From positions 70,680 to 134,679 of the forward strand of contig HF999641.1 in NCBI GenBank assembly GCA_000434055.1: 64,000 nt of DNA, read 5' to 3'. Source of the stretch: Ruminococcus sp. CAG:488. Lineage in GTDB: Bacteria; Bacillota; Clostridia; Oscillospirales; Acutalibacteraceae. Each line of letters starts with the position of its first letter. Position 1 is the stretch's first letter. A model generated the notes under the pieces. It was not told the origin of the DNA. It saw only the letters and a list, made by a program, of their open reading frames with translations, and made no database searches. A program made the position numbers and the translations under genes. This document shows, in pieces, positions 33,648 through 45,100 of this stretch.

Positions 33648-34469
33648 ATGATCTATGTATTCACGGCAGTACATGACAGATATAAAATAACGGAAAAATT
33701 TGTGGATCAGCTTTTAAGACAGACCTATAAGGATATAAAGCTGGTGCTCGTTGACGACGGCTGTACGGACGGTACGGCTGATATGGTGCGCTCAAAAATC
33801 CCCGAAGCCGTTATCATTCAAGGTGACGGCAACCTTTGGTGGGGAGGCGCTTTGCATGAGGCTTATAAGTGGACTGCCAAAAACGCCGACAGATCCGCCT
33901 TTGCCATGTTTGCAAATGACGATTCCGAATTTGAGGATGACTATATCGAAAAAGCGATTAAAATTCTTGAGACCCGAGAGCATACTCTTCTCACGGGCTA
34001 CGGAGTCAGCCGTCAGACAGGCAAGGTCTTTGACGGTGCGGTTGATTACGATTTTGCAACAACGACAGTTAAGCGCGGCGGTGCCGGAGAAGGCAACTGT
34101 GCCTCGACAAGAAGTCTGTTCTTCAGAATAAGCGATTTTATAACAATCGGCGGTTTTCATCCCCTCCTCCTCCCCCACTACGGCTCCGACTACGAATGGA
34201 CGATCCGCGCTTGGAGAAAATACGGCTATACGATTTACTGCGACGAAAGCCTCAGATATCTTGTTGATGAAGAAACAACCGGCGATAATTTTTACGACAA
34301 AATGACGAGGAAAAAATTGTTCAGCAAACGCTCAATGAGCAATCCTTTTTATAAATTCAGCATGATTTTTCTCTCTACTCCGGCAAAGATCATCCCAAAA
34401 ACAGTTGCCAATCAGATTAAACGTGTTTACAAAAAGAGAGACATTTTTAAATCAATTATCAAAAGATAA
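33648..34469 (+). CDS. Glycosyltransferase, GT2 family
   Basis: A 273-residue GT-A enzyme: VLVDDGCTDGTAD, GNLWWGGA, the metal-binding NDDSEFED, and GGFHPLLLPHYGSDYEW. This subtype (LWWGGA) resembles rhamnosyl-type GT2 enzymes. Starts 12 bases after the dehydrogenase with AAGAGGAA upstream. Confidence 0.9.
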   Translation: MIYVFTAVHDRYKITEKFVDQLLRQTYKDIKLVLVDDGCTDGTADMVRSKIPEAVIIQGDGNLWWGGALHEAYKWTAKNADRSAFAMFANDDSEFEDDYIEKAIKILETREHTLLTGYGVSRQTGKVFDGAVDYDFATTTVKRGGAGEGNCASTRSLFFRISDFITIGGFHPLLLPHYGSDYEWTIRAWRKYGYTIYCDESLRYLVDEETTGDNFYDKMTRKKLFSKRSMSNPFYKFSMIFLSTPAKIIPKTVANQIKRVYKKRDIFKSIIKR

Positions 34470-34492
34470 ACTATTGAAAGGAGGGACAGCCC

Positions 34493-35776
34493 ATGCCAGA
34501 AATAAATGTTTCTGCGGGTCAGAAAATAACACACATGCTTATTGTGCTTTTATCCTGTGCATTTATCAGCTTCTATCAGGGCGGAATTTGGCTGCTTATT
34601 CCTCCTCTTAACGGAACAATAGCTTTCGGAATCAGTCTCCTTCTTGTTTTCTTTATTCTAACCTCGCAGAAAAGCAGAAATTTTCTATGCTATGACATGA
34701 AGGTTTACGGCATTGCAACGTTCATGCTGCTTTCTCTGGCGTATATGTTATTTTCACATGAGTCATTCACAAAATCGGGCTTTCTCGTTTCCTTTTACTG
34801 CTTCGTGATGATGTGTATCGGCGCATATATGCATGACAAAGAAAAGGAACGGAAAATAATTTTGCTTTATATTCTTGCAGAAGTAATTCTCAAGGAAATC
34901 TGCGATATATATGAGCTGGCAAAGAACCCTATGATTATCAGAGATTCCGGTTTTGACGTGCTCAGCGTAAACGGTACGGGAATTGAAAAGCTGGTAAATA
35001 TCCCTTCGATATACACCTTTGCAGTTATTTATTTTATTGTTCTTTGCAATTTCAAACGTTCAAAGCATAAGATTCTTTCAACAGCATATATGGCATTGAC
35101 TCTTTATGTTCTCTATTTGGCACAGATGTCGCTGCCGTTGCTTCTTACAATAATAATAACACTTTATATCTTAATCGTAAAAACCGTAGACATCAAAAAA
35201 ATTCTTCTTTTTTCCGTTATATTCTGCCTGTTCTTCATGGTTCTTTTGCCGACGGGATTAAACTGGATATTAAAAAACAGTTTTTTCCCCATAGAGGTTA
35301 CAAAGCGCTTGCAGGATGTTTATGACATTTTCTTCAGGGATGCCTCATTTGCTGAAATTATCAATGAATACAGCACAGGCTTGGAAAAAAATTATACAAG
35401 CACACAGGGCAGACTCACGCACTATATCGAAAGCTTCCGTGCAATGGGACACAATTTCTTCCTTGGAGAGCTGACACCGAATAAGTTTAAAAACGGCGGT
35501 CACTCAATTTGGATAGATTATATTGCTAAATTCGGTTGCTTGATTTTCGTTTATTATGTTTCAATTTTCAATTATATACGCAAGCAATTTATAGATTCTG
35601 ATTATGCAGGTAAAAAAATTATTATCGCTGTAAGTATTTTTTACATTGTATCCGGTATTTTAAACTATTTCTCTATAGTTATTTATTCAATGAATATGTT
35701 TATTCTTGTTCCTTACTTTCATGAGCTGTTAATTAATAATAACTTCATCATTAAAAGGAGGCCGCTTATAAAATGA
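34493..35776 (+). CDS. O-antigen/capsule polymerase (Wzy-like)
   Basis: A 427-residue polytopic protein with about ten to twelve membrane segments and a large extracytoplasmic loop (about 270-340) containing TGLEKNYTSTQGRLTHYIES, an arrangement typical of Wzy polymerases, whose sequence is otherwise poorly conserved. Position among Wzx, PGT and Wzc genes supports the call. Overlaps the next gene by four bases. Confidence 0.78.
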   Translation: MPEINVSAGQKITHMLIVLLSCAFISFYQGGIWLLIPPLNGTIAFGISLLLVFFILTSQKSRNFLCYDMKVYGIATFMLLSLAYMLFSHESFTKSGFLVSFYCFVMMCIGAYMHDKEKERKIILLYILAEVILKEICDIYELAKNPMIIRDSGFDVLSVNGTGIEKLVNIPSIYTFAVIYFIVLCNFKRSKHKILSTAYMALTLYVLYLAQMSLPLLLTIIITLYILIVKTVDIKKILLFSVIFCLFFMVLLPTGLNWILKNSFFPIEVTKRLQDVYDIFFRDASFAEIINEYSTGLEKNYTSTQGRLTHYIESFRAMGHNFFLGELTPNKFKNGGHSIWIDYIAKFGCLIFVYYVSIFNYIRKQFIDSDYAGKKIIIAVSIFYIVSGILNYFSIVIYSMNMFILVPYFHELLINNNFIIKRRPLIK

Positions 35777-37044
35777 AAGTTTTATGGATAACCAACAGAC
35801 CTATCGCAGCCGCAGAGCGCAAATTCAATGTTAAAGCCATCAGCGGAACATGGATGGAGCCGACATTGCTCGGCCTCGAAAAAACCGACGGTATAGAGAT
35901 TTCTGTTGCAACCGTTGCCCCCGTCAATGCAGTTGAACATTTTGAAGAAGACAATATTACATATTACCTTGTCCCTCAAGATAACAAAAAAATATATGAA
36001 TATAATGACACTGCACATATCAAACAGTGGGAACAGGTAATTGACGAAGCTAAGCCGGATATAATCATGCAGTGGGGCACCGAATATGCTCACGGACTGT
36101 GCGCACTCAGAATTGCAAAAGAAAAGGGTATCCCCTCTGTTACCGAAATGCAAGGTGTAATGGAATCCATTGAATACTATTACCTGAGCAACATGACGAG
36201 ATCTCAAATAAAAAAAGCTTATTCACTGAGAAATTTTATTAAGCATGACGGACTTTATGACGAGCAAAAGTTTTTCGGCAAAAAAGCAGAAATAGAAAAG
36301 CAGATGCTTAATTATTCGGAAAATATTATTATTGAAAATGACTGGGCAACAGCTCATTGCAGATATATCAATCCCAATGCCAAGCTTTTTGTTCATCATC
36401 TTAACATTGATGAAATATTTTTTAAAAAGAATTGGTCGCTTGAAACTTGCGAAAAGCATTCGATTTTCACTTGTGCTTCCGCTTATCCTCTTAAAGGTCT
36501 GCACGTCCTTCTTGAGGCTCTCGCAATCGTAAAAAGAAGCGTGCCTGATGTTAAGCTTTATGCACCGGGATTTCAGGATCCCTTTTCAAAAACCGATTTC
36601 AAGTCCAAATTCAGACAGCAGGGATATGAAAAATATCTTATGTATCTTATCACCAAGCTCGGCATCAGAGACAACGTTGTTTTCACGGGCAGACTGACTC
36701 AACAGCAAATGGCAGAAAGAATGGAGCAATCGCACGTTATGGTCGTTCCTTCGGCAATTGAAAATCACAGCTCTACACTCAGAGAGGCTATGGCAGTCGG
36801 TGTTCCGAGCATAGCAAGCTATGTCGGCGGAATTCCCGAAACAATTGAGCACGGCAAAAACGGATTCCTTTTCCGCCACGAAGAATATATTCAGCTTGCC
36901 GATTTTATTCTCAGAATTTTTAACGATGATGAAAAGGCAAAAGCTTTCAGCCAAAACGGAAAAGACTACATCAGACCGTATCTTGACATAAACAAATCAA
37001 CCGAACAGCTTGTTGAAATATATAAAGAAATTATAAAAAAATAA
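35773..37044 (+). CDS. Glycosyltransferase, GT4 family
   Basis: A 423-residue GT-B enzyme: MQWGTEYAHGLCALRIA, IENDWATAHCRYINP, FTCASAYPLKGLHVLLEAL, and the donor-binding ENHSSTLREAMAVGVPSIAS with GGIPETIEHGKNGFLF. Retaining transfer to the growing repeat unit. Ribosome site AAAGGAGG. Confidence 0.92.
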   Translation: MKVLWITNRPIAAAERKFNVKAISGTWMEPTLLGLEKTDGIEISVATVAPVNAVEHFEEDNITYYLVPQDNKKIYEYNDTAHIKQWEQVIDEAKPDIIMQWGTEYAHGLCALRIAKEKGIPSVTEMQGVMESIEYYYLSNMTRSQIKKAYSLRNFIKHDGLYDEQKFFGKKAEIEKQMLNYSENIIIENDWATAHCRYINPNAKLFVHHLNIDEIFFKKNWSLETCEKHSIFTCASAYPLKGLHVLLEALAIVKRSVPDVKLYAPGFQDPFSKTDFKSKFRQQGYEKYLMYLITKLGIRDNVVFTGRLTQQQMAERMEQSHVMVVPSAIENHSSTLREAMAVGVPSIASYVGGIPETIEHGKNGFLFRHEEYIQLADFILRIFNDDEKAKAFSQNGKDYIRPYLDINKSTEQLVEIYKEIIKK

Positions 37045-37073
37045 TGATATAAAATTTATCCGAGGAGAGCTAT

Positions 37074-38237
37074 ATGAAAGTCGTTTTTATCTCCAATTTT
37101 ATGAATCATCATCAGCTTCCCTTTTCAAGGGAAATGAAAAAACTGATCGGCGACAACTATCACTTCATTGCAACCGAACCGATAGAGCAAGAACGCCTGG
37201 ACTTCGGCTATGAGGATATGAACCACAAATATGATTTTATCGTCTGCACCTATGACGGCGAGGAACAAAAGAAGCTTGCCAAAAAGCTCATCGACGATGC
37301 CGATATCGTAATACAGGGCGGTTCATCAACCGAGTGGATAAAAAATCGCCTCGAGAATACCGATAAAATCACATTCCGATATCTTGAAAGATTATTCAAA
37401 CAGGGATATATCCGACTCCTTGATCCGAGAGTTCTTAAAAATTCATACAATTATCACACAAAATATGCAAAAAAGAATTTCTATCTGCTCTGTGCCGGAG
37501 GTTACGTTGCCGGGGATTGCCGTATAATACACGCCTACCCCGACAAAATGTTCAAATGGGGATATTTTCCCGAAGTAATTAAATATGACAATATTGATAA
37601 ACTGCTTTCGGAGAAAGAGACAAACAGTCTCATGTGGGCAGGTCGATTTATCGAATTAAAGCACAGTGAACACGCAATAGAAATGGCGAGAAGATTGAAA
37701 AAAGACGGGATTCAATTCAAACTCACAATGGTCGGAAACGGTCCGTTGCTTTCTAAAATGAAAGAAAAAGTAAGTAAAAACGGTCTTGATGACTGCGTAA
37801 AATTTACAGGTGCGCTCTCGCAGGACGAAGTTCGCAGATTAATGGAAAAATCGTCAATTTACCTCTTCACAAGCGACTATAACGAAGGCTGGGGCGCAGT
37901 TCTTAATGAATCAATGAACAGCGGCTGTGCCGTGCTTACAAATCGTGCTATCGGCGCGGTTCCGTTTATGATGAAAGACGGCATAAATGGCAGAGTATAT
38001 CAAAACGGCAGAATTGATGAGATGTATTCTCTGCTGCGAACTATGACGGATAACCCCGAGCTTTGCAAAAAATACGGCAAAGAAGCATATTACACAATTA
38101 CACAAAATTGGTCTCCTCAGGAAGCAGCAAAGCGTTTTATTCATCTGTCAAATTTCCTTCTTGAGGGTAAAGATATAAAATCATTATACGAATTCGGTCC
38201 GTGCAGCATTGCAAAACCGATATATCAATCAAAATAA
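37074..38237 (+). CDS. Glycosyltransferase, GT4 family
   Basis: A 387-residue GT-B enzyme: VFISNFMNHHQLPFSREM, WAGRFIELKHSEHAIEMA, FTGALSQDEVRRLMEKS, and NEGWGAVLNESMNSGCAV as the EX7E-type motif. The start has CCGAGGAG upstream. Probably adds a branch or backbone sugar. Confidence 0.9.
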   Translation: MKVVFISNFMNHHQLPFSREMKKLIGDNYHFIATEPIEQERLDFGYEDMNHKYDFIVCTYDGEEQKKLAKKLIDDADIVIQGGSSTEWIKNRLENTDKITFRYLERLFKQGYIRLLDPRVLKNSYNYHTKYAKKNFYLLCAGGYVAGDCRIIHAYPDKMFKWGYFPEVIKYDNIDKLLSEKETNSLMWAGRFIELKHSEHAIEMARRLKKDGIQFKLTMVGNGPLLSKMKEKVSKNGLDDCVKFTGALSQDEVRRLMEKSSIYLFTSDYNEGWGAVLNESMNSGCAVLTNRAIGAVPFMMKDGINGRVYQNGRIDEMYSLLRTMTDNPELCKKYGKEAYYTITQNWSPQEAAKRFIHLSNFLLEGKDIKSLYEFGPCSIAKPIYQSK

Positions 38238-38252
38238 AGAGGAGCGGCACGA

Positions 38253-39437
38253 ATGAAAAAAATCGTCATGGGCGGCTATACGGGTCGCGAAAACAGAGGC
38301 ACTGAGGCAATTGCAAAGTCAGTCTCAGCCATGTTTCGCAAATTGAATGTTAAAACATCACTGACAGTCAGAAGTGAGAACGAGTTTAAAGAAAATCAGG
38401 ATTTTAAATATTATGATGAAGTGCTGAAATTCCGTGAATTGAACAGCAAACCGTCGCTTTTTTTCAAAGCAGCATGGAATAAAGTTTTTCACAATACGGT
38501 TCCTTACGAAATGCTCAGACAAAAGGACTTTTTAAAATCCGCTAAAGATAACATTGCCGTTCACATCGGCGGCGACACATATTGCTACGGCGTTTTGCTT
38601 GAACATGATGCTCTTGTTCGCATTTGCAAAATAAAACAAATCCCTCTTGTTCTTTGGGCAGCATCTATTGACGAGTCTGCGGTAAGAAATGAAAGGATAA
38701 AGAATGCCCTATTATCATATGACAGACTTTATATCAGAGAACAAATGACATATAATATCATGCTTAACTCCGGTTTTGACAAAGACAAGCTCTTTTTGAC
38801 AGCCGACCCTGCGTTTACCCTCGAGCCCGAAGCTGTTGAAACAGATGAAAGCTGGTGGAAAAAAGGCGTTGTCGGGATAAATCTCAGTCCCATTTCGATG
38901 GAAGAAAATCCGGATCATATGCTTGTTATTGACGGATGCATAAAAATTATTGAAGACCTTCTCGCTCATACCGATATGAACATAATACTTATCCCTCATG
39001 TTTATATGAACGATTTTAAGGGTCAGGACTATGAACCTCTCAATATTTTAAAACAGCGATTTGAAAGCAATGACCGTGTACGGCTTCCAAAAGAGGATTA
39101 CAGCTGTAACCAACTGAAATACATTATTTCAAAATGCTCTCTTTTGGTTGCTGCAAGAACCCATGCGTCTATTGCGGCATATTCCAGCCTTGTTCCGACT
39201 CTTGTTCTCGGCTACTCAATAAAGTCAAAAGGAATTGCAACCGACCTTTTCGGTGATTATAAACACTATGTTCTTCCGGTCCAGGAATTAAAATCAGCCG
39301 ACGAGGTATTTGATGAATTCAAATGGCTGCAGCAAAATCAGGAAATTATTCATAATAGACTGAAGGAAGTAATCCCCGAATATCAAAAGAGGGCGGAAAG
39401 CGCCGCTAAGGATCTTATTTCAAACTTCGGAAGGTAA
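38253..39437 (+). CDS. Polysaccharide pyruvyl transferase
   Basis: A 394-residue PF04230-type protein: MGGYTGRENRGTEAIAKS at the N-terminus, IGGDTYCYG, ADPAFTLEP, and AARTHASIAAYSSLVPTLVLGYS near the C-terminus. The family transfers pyruvate from phosphoenolpyruvate to make ketal groups on sugars. It is paired with the FrhB-like gene that follows by four bases, a common pairing in such loci. Confidence 0.9.
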   Translation: MKKIVMGGYTGRENRGTEAIAKSVSAMFRKLNVKTSLTVRSENEFKENQDFKYYDEVLKFRELNSKPSLFFKAAWNKVFHNTVPYEMLRQKDFLKSAKDNIAVHIGGDTYCYGVLLEHDALVRICKIKQIPLVLWAASIDESAVRNERIKNALLSYDRLYIREQMTYNIMLNSGFDKDKLFLTADPAFTLEPEAVETDESWWKKGVVGINLSPISMEENPDHMLVIDGCIKIIEDLLAHTDMNIILIPHVYMNDFKGQDYEPLNILKQRFESNDRVRLPKEDYSCNQLKYIISKCSLLVAARTHASIAAYSSLVPTLVLGYSIKSKGIATDLFGDYKHYVLPVQELKSADEVFDEFKWLQQNQEIIHNRLKEVIPEYQKRAESAAKDLISNFGR

Positions 39438-39441
39438 AAAT

Positions 39442-40605
39442 ATGAAGCCGATTAAAGCACCGAAAAACTGTACAGGCTGTGCCGCATGCTCTGCCGTATG
39501 CGCTCGTAACGCAATCTCTCTTTGTTCCGACGAAGATGGCTTTCGTTACCCACAGGTTGATTTCTCGCTTTGCACCGAGTGCGGAGCGTGTGCTTCGATG
39601 TGCCCCGTTTTAAACGAAAGCAGTCGTTCAAAGGCTTCAAAAATATATGCAGTAAGAACAACCGACAGCTCGGTTCGCATGAGCAGCTCCTCGGGCGGAT
39701 TTTTCTCGGTTCTCGCTTCAAAGGTTATTGCCGAGGGAGGAATTGTTTACGGTGCGGCATTTTCATCGGATTTTAAATCCGTGAAACACATCGGCATTGA
39801 AAAAGCAGAGGATATCGGAAAGCTGCGCGGGTCAAAATATGTTCAATGCGAAGATAACGCAAATCTTTTCAGAGAAATAAAAAAAGATTTGATGTCGGGG
39901 CGCCCTGTCCTCTTTTCCGGCACACCGTGTCAAATTGAAGGACTGAGTGCATATCTTAAAAAGAAATATGATAATCTTTTAACCGTGGATATGATATGTC
40001 ACGGCGTTCCCTCCCCCGCTGTTTGGAGTGCGTATATTTCAGAGCTTGAAGAAAAGAACAATGCACATTCCGATAAGGTGAGCTTCCGAAATAAAATATC
40101 CGGCTGGAAAAAATATTCTTTTTCCGTTGATTTTTCAAACGGAAATAAATACTGTCAAACCGTTGTTGATGACCCTTATATGAGCGCTTTTGTTCACAGT
40201 GTAACCATACGAAAAAGTTGTTTTAAATGCCCTTTCCGCAAGCTGGAACGTATTTCCGACTTCACAATGGCAGATTTTTGGGGTTGCGAAAAAGTAACCC
40301 CGCAAATGAATGACAACACAGGCATAACGCTTGCTTTTATCAACAGCGAAAAGGCGATAAGCACATTTAACAGCCTTTGTGACATTGAATTTACAGAAGT
40401 AAGCGAAGATGATGCTTTGCGTGAAAACAGTTCAATGTACATTCAAACCGGTTACAACTTAAACCGAGATTATTTCTTTGACAATTTTAACGGCACTGCC
40501 TCGATATCTGCATTACTTCATGATGCAGCCAATCGTCACACACTGATTACAAGAGCGATTGGCAAATACCGTCGAATTAAGCAAAAGATCGGAGACTCAA
40601 AATGA
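39442..40605 (+). CDS. FrhB-like iron-sulfur/flavin protein with two [4Fe-4S] ferredoxin motifs
   Basis: A 387-residue protein. N-terminal bacterial ferredoxin domain with CTGCAACSAVCARNAI and CTECGACASMCPV (two [4Fe-4S] clusters), then an F420-hydrogenase beta-subunit-like domain (SSSGGFFSVLASKVI, GTPCQIEGL, CHGVPSP, TMADFWG). Its real function in polysaccharide loci is unknown; a redox reaction on a sugar or pyruvyl group is possible. It overlaps the flippase gene by four bases. Confidence 0.9.
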   Translation: MKPIKAPKNCTGCAACSAVCARNAISLCSDEDGFRYPQVDFSLCTECGACASMCPVLNESSRSKASKIYAVRTTDSSVRMSSSSGGFFSVLASKVIAEGGIVYGAAFSSDFKSVKHIGIEKAEDIGKLRGSKYVQCEDNANLFREIKKDLMSGRPVLFSGTPCQIEGLSAYLKKKYDNLLTVDMICHGVPSPAVWSAYISELEEKNNAHSDKVSFRNKISGWKKYSFSVDFSNGNKYCQTVVDDPYMSAFVHSVTIRKSCFKCPFRKLERISDFTMADFWGCEKVTPQMNDNTGITLAFINSEKAISTFNSLCDIEFTEVSEDDALRENSSMYIQTGYNLNRDYFFDNFNGTASISALLHDAANRHTLITRAIGKYRRIKQKIGDSK

Positions 40606-42125
40606 ATCGCAGAGGTAAAGGAATAGCAATTTCATATATCTATACAATTCTTAACACCGTCATCGGTTTTTTCATGTCCGCATTTATTCTTAGAATGCTC
40701 GGCAAAACCGACTACGGCGTTTATCAGACCATGACATCGTTTCTTACCTATCTGACCCTGTTTGAATTCGGAACAGGTACGATAATGACAAGAAACATTT
40801 CTCTTTGTAAAAAGGACGGTACGGAAAACGACGATATCAGAAAAAATATTTCCACCGTTTGGACGACAACCTGTATTCTTTCGGCGCTCATATGTATCGG
40901 TGTATTCATATTCTATCTTTTGATTGGTACAATATATCACAAATCCCTTACTCCCGAACAAATAGAAACAGGCAAGTTAATTTTTATTATATCTGCCGTG
41001 AAGCTTGTATTCAATTTTCTTGTGCAAACCCTTAACGGTGTTGTCCTCGGCTTTGAAAGATACAGCCTCGGCTCAATCGTTTCCCTGACCTATCTTATTG
41101 TCCGTTCGATTATTGTTGTTTCTCTCCTGATCGTAAAGCACAGTGCCATAGTGCTTGTCACGATAGACACAGTGCTCACAATTTGCATTTTTATTTTTAC
41201 AATTTTCTACTGTATAATAAAATTAAAGGTTAAATTCACTTTTAAATACTTTAACGTCGGAATTTTCCGTCAGATTCTTCCGCTGGCTCTCGCTATGTTT
41301 CTGCAAACGATTGTCAACATGGCTAACAACAATGTTGATAAATTCGTAATAGGTATCGTCATGTCCCCCGAAGCGGTATCGGTATATTCGGTTGCAATGT
41401 ACATTTATTCAACCTTCTCAGCCATGACCACCATACCGATTTCAATGTACATGCCGCAGGTTGCCAAGGACATGCGAAACGGCAAGGAGGGTTCAGAACT
41501 CACAAAAACCCTTGTTCAGCCCTGCAGGCTTGTTGTAATCGTCGGAGGATTGGTTCTTTTCGGTTTTATTGCAGTCGGCCGTCCGTTTATTTCGATAGTT
41601 TACGGCACGGATTATCTCGACGCATGGATTATAGCCATTATGATAATGGTTCCGATGTTTATAAATATGTCAAACGGAATTATCGTTAACATTCTCGACG
41701 TCCTGCGTAAAAGGCATGTCCGCTCATTATGTCTCGGCGTAACGGCTGTCGGCAATATTCTTCTGACAATTTGGTGGATAAAATACTGGGGCATGTTCGG
41801 TGCGGCGGCGGCAACGGCGGTTTTCACAATCATCGGTCAAATCATACTGATGAACATTTACTATAAAAAAGCCATTCACATTGACGTAATGTTTCTTTTC
41901 GGTCAATCATTTAAAGGAATTCTGCCAAGCATGATCATTTCCTGTCTCGGAAGCGCAGCCGTTTCTTATTTCATTCATAACAGCTTCCTTTCCCTTTTGG
42001 CCGGAGGAGTTACATTCTGCGTGATTCTCGCCGTTTGCATGCTTACCTTTGGCGCAAACAAAGCCGAAAAAGAGCTATTCTTCGGCAGAATTCATAAGCT
42101 TAAATCAAGAATCAGCAAGACGTAA
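40602..42125 (+). CDS. Repeat-unit flippase (Wzx, MATE/PST superfamily)
   Basis: A 507-residue protein with about twelve to fourteen membrane segments; N-terminal AISYIYTILNTVIGFFMSAF and RMLGKTDYGVYQTM are typical of polysaccharide transporters, as is FGAAAATAVFTIIGQ near the C-terminus. Moves the lipid-linked repeat unit across the membrane for polymerisation. Confidence 0.92.
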   Translation: MNRRGKGIAISYIYTILNTVIGFFMSAFILRMLGKTDYGVYQTMTSFLTYLTLFEFGTGTIMTRNISLCKKDGTENDDIRKNISTVWTTTCILSALICIGVFIFYLLIGTIYHKSLTPEQIETGKLIFIISAVKLVFNFLVQTLNGVVLGFERYSLGSIVSLTYLIVRSIIVVSLLIVKHSAIVLVTIDTVLTICIFIFTIFYCIIKLKVKFTFKYFNVGIFRQILPLALAMFLQTIVNMANNNVDKFVIGIVMSPEAVSVYSVAMYIYSTFSAMTTIPISMYMPQVAKDMRNGKEGSELTKTLVQPCRLVVIVGGLVLFGFIAVGRPFISIVYGTDYLDAWIIAIMIMVPMFINMSNGIIVNILDVLRKRHVRSLCLGVTAVGNILLTIWWIKYWGMFGAAAATAVFTIIGQIILMNIYYKKAIHIDVMFLFGQSFKGILPSMIISCLGSAAVSYFIHNSFLSLLAGGVTFCVILAVCMLTFGANKAEKELFFGRIHKLKSRISKT

Positions 42126-42146
42126 AAGAACCGTAGGAGGTAACCT

Positions 42147-45100
42147 ATGTCCGATAACGTTTTTTCAAATAAACTGACAAATACGGCTATGGTGTCGCTG
42201 TTTTTGCAGCAGTCTCTCATGGATTCGCAGGCGGATTTTGACCGCTCGGTAAGCAATCCGAATTTCCCGCATTGGGACTGCATTGTAATAACGGCAAGCA
42301 ACACCGCACAAGCCGACGGATACCGCAAGCAAATAGAATACAGACGCTCCGTCGGCAGAGTTTCGCCTTATACCGATTTTCTTGTTGTTTCGGACAGGGA
42401 AAATAAGCGTGTCGGCTCGGCAGGCTCCACGCTCTCCGTTATCCGTGAATTAAAGAGACTGTACGGCAATTTGTCGAGCAAAAGAATTATGGTTATCCAT
42501 GCAGGCGGCAACAGCTCGAGAACTCCGCAATACAGCGCTCTCGGTAAGCTTTTCAGCCCAATTCCGACCTCATTCGGCGGTTTGCCGGCAACGCTTTTTG
42601 ATATGTTCATGATTTCCATGGCAAGTATTCCCGGACGCCTGAAAAACGGTATGCTTCTTCTTTCCGGGGATGTTACTCTGCTTTTCAATCCGCTTATGTG
42701 CGATTTCGGATCCTCGAATGCCGCTGTTATCAGCTTTAAAGAGGACTCGGAAGTTGCAACAAATCACGGGGTATATCTCAAAAGCGAACGTGGCAATGTC
42801 AAAAAATTTCTTCATAAACAGACCCTTGAAATTCTCAAAGCAGAGGGTGCGGTTGACGAGAGAAACAAGTGCAGCATCGACACGGGTGCGTTGTGGCTCA
42901 GCCCGAATATTCTTGAAAAGCTTTACGGAACGGTTGATACCGACGAGAAATACGATATCATGGTTAATGACAGAGCAAGGCTTTCCCTTTACGGCGATAT
43001 AGCCTACTGCCTTGCCGAAGAATCCGACCTTGAAAACTTTTTAACTCAGAGTCCCGAGGGTAGCTTCTGCGATGAGCTGACAGCGGCAAGGACAGCACTT
43101 TGGTCGGCAATCGGTCAATATAATATGAAGCTGCTCAACCTCTCCCCTGCACGTTTCATTCATTTCGGCTCAATCCCGGAAATTATGAAGCTGATGAATA
43201 AGGGCGTTGAGGAATACAGCTCTCTCGGCTGGAAAAAACAAATCAACAGCAGCATTTCCGACCCTGACATTGCAGCATATAATTCCGTTCGCTCAGAGGG
43301 TGCCGTTATCGGCGACGGTTCTTATCTTGAAGTTTCATATATTCATTCCAAAGCCGTTGTAGGAAAGAACTGCTATATCAGCTTTATCGACCTTCACGAC
43401 GAGATTATTCCGGATAATGTGCTTATCCATGGCTTGAAGCAGACTGACGGTTGTTTTGTCTGCCGAATAATGGATATACATGACAATCCGAAAAAAGGCA
43501 TGATTTTCGGTCGAAATCTTGAGGAAATTGCCGATAGACTTTCTCTGCACACAAGCGATTTGTGGGATGACGGCGACGAGCACACCCTTTGGAACGCAAA
43601 GCTTTATCCGGAATGTAAGACGGTTAATGAGGCTGTTAATGCGGCGCTCAACCTTTATGATATAATTGTAAATGAGTCAAAAAATACCGGAGCATGGCTA
43701 AAATCAACAAAAAAATCTCTCTGCTCGGGCTTCAACGATGCCGATCCTGACGCCGTGATAGACTGGACAAAGCGTATGGAGGAGCTTGTCAGAATGGACG
43801 AATTCAAGAACTACATTCTTGAAGGCAAGCCTGCAAGTAAGTGCTTCGGAATTCTCAAAGCAGATAAACTCACCGCTATTCAGTCTCAGTGGCTTGAAAA
43901 GGAATTCAACAAGCTCGACACCTCAAGTCTTCCGGATTTTTCATATGCCATAAGGCTCTACTACTACCTCGGAACGGTATTCAATGATGAAAAATACATT
44001 GCCAAATGCTTTAAGCTGATTGCGGATACAGTTCTGAGCAGCACAATGAAGGAGCTCCGTTTTAACTCAGAATGTAAAATTGAAGAAAACGAAACGGTAG
44101 TCCAGCTTCCGCTTCGTGTCAATTGGGGCGGAGGCTGGACAGACACCTGCCCGCATTGCCTTGAGCACGGCGGCGTAGTTCTAAATGCCGCCATCTCGCT
44201 CAACGGCGAACTGCCTGTTGAGGTCAGACTTGTTAAGATTCCCGAACACAAAATTGTATTTGACAGCCGCGATATGGACGTTCACGGCGAATTTGACAAC
44301 ATAGAACCCTTACAGAATACGGGGGATCCGTTTGACCCGTTTGCGCTTCAAAAGGCGTGCCTGCTTGCCTGCGGAATAATTCCGAAATCCGGCGGCAGTC
44401 TTGACGATGTTCTCAGCCGTCTCGGCGGCGGATTTGAGATGCACTCGGAAGTTACGAATGTTCCCAAAGGATCGGGACTCGGTACGTCCTCGATTCTTTC
44501 GGCTGCAGCGGTCAAAGCAGTTTTCGAGTTCATGCACATTGAATATGATGACGACAAGCTTTATTCAACCGTCCTCGCAATGGAGCAGATCATGTCCACG
44601 GGCGGCGGCTGGCAGGATCAGGTCGGCGGCATAACCCCGGGAATTAAATTCATAACCTCCGATTCAGGGATCGAGCAAAAAATCAACGTTGATCATGTAA
44701 TTCTGAGCGAAAGCACAAAAAAAGAGCTTTCCGAGCGCTTTGCTGTGATTTATACAGGTCAGCGACGTTTGGCAAGAAATCTGTTGCGTGATGTTGTCGG
44801 CAGCTACGTTGGCAATGAGCCGAGAAGTCTTGAAGCTCACCGCAATATTCAAAAAGTTGCGGCTCTCATGCGTTTTGCGCTTGAGCGAGGCGATATAGAC
44901 GGATTTGCAAGCCTTTTAAATGCTCATTGGGGGCTGTCCAAAATGATTGACGGCGGCAGCACTAACACTCTTATTGATCAAATAATCATGACCGTAGATG
45001 ACCTCACCGATGCAAAGATGATATGCGGCGCAGGCGGCGGCGGATTCTTGCAAGTAATACTGAAAAAAGGAATTTCAAAGGACGATATTCATAAGCGTCT

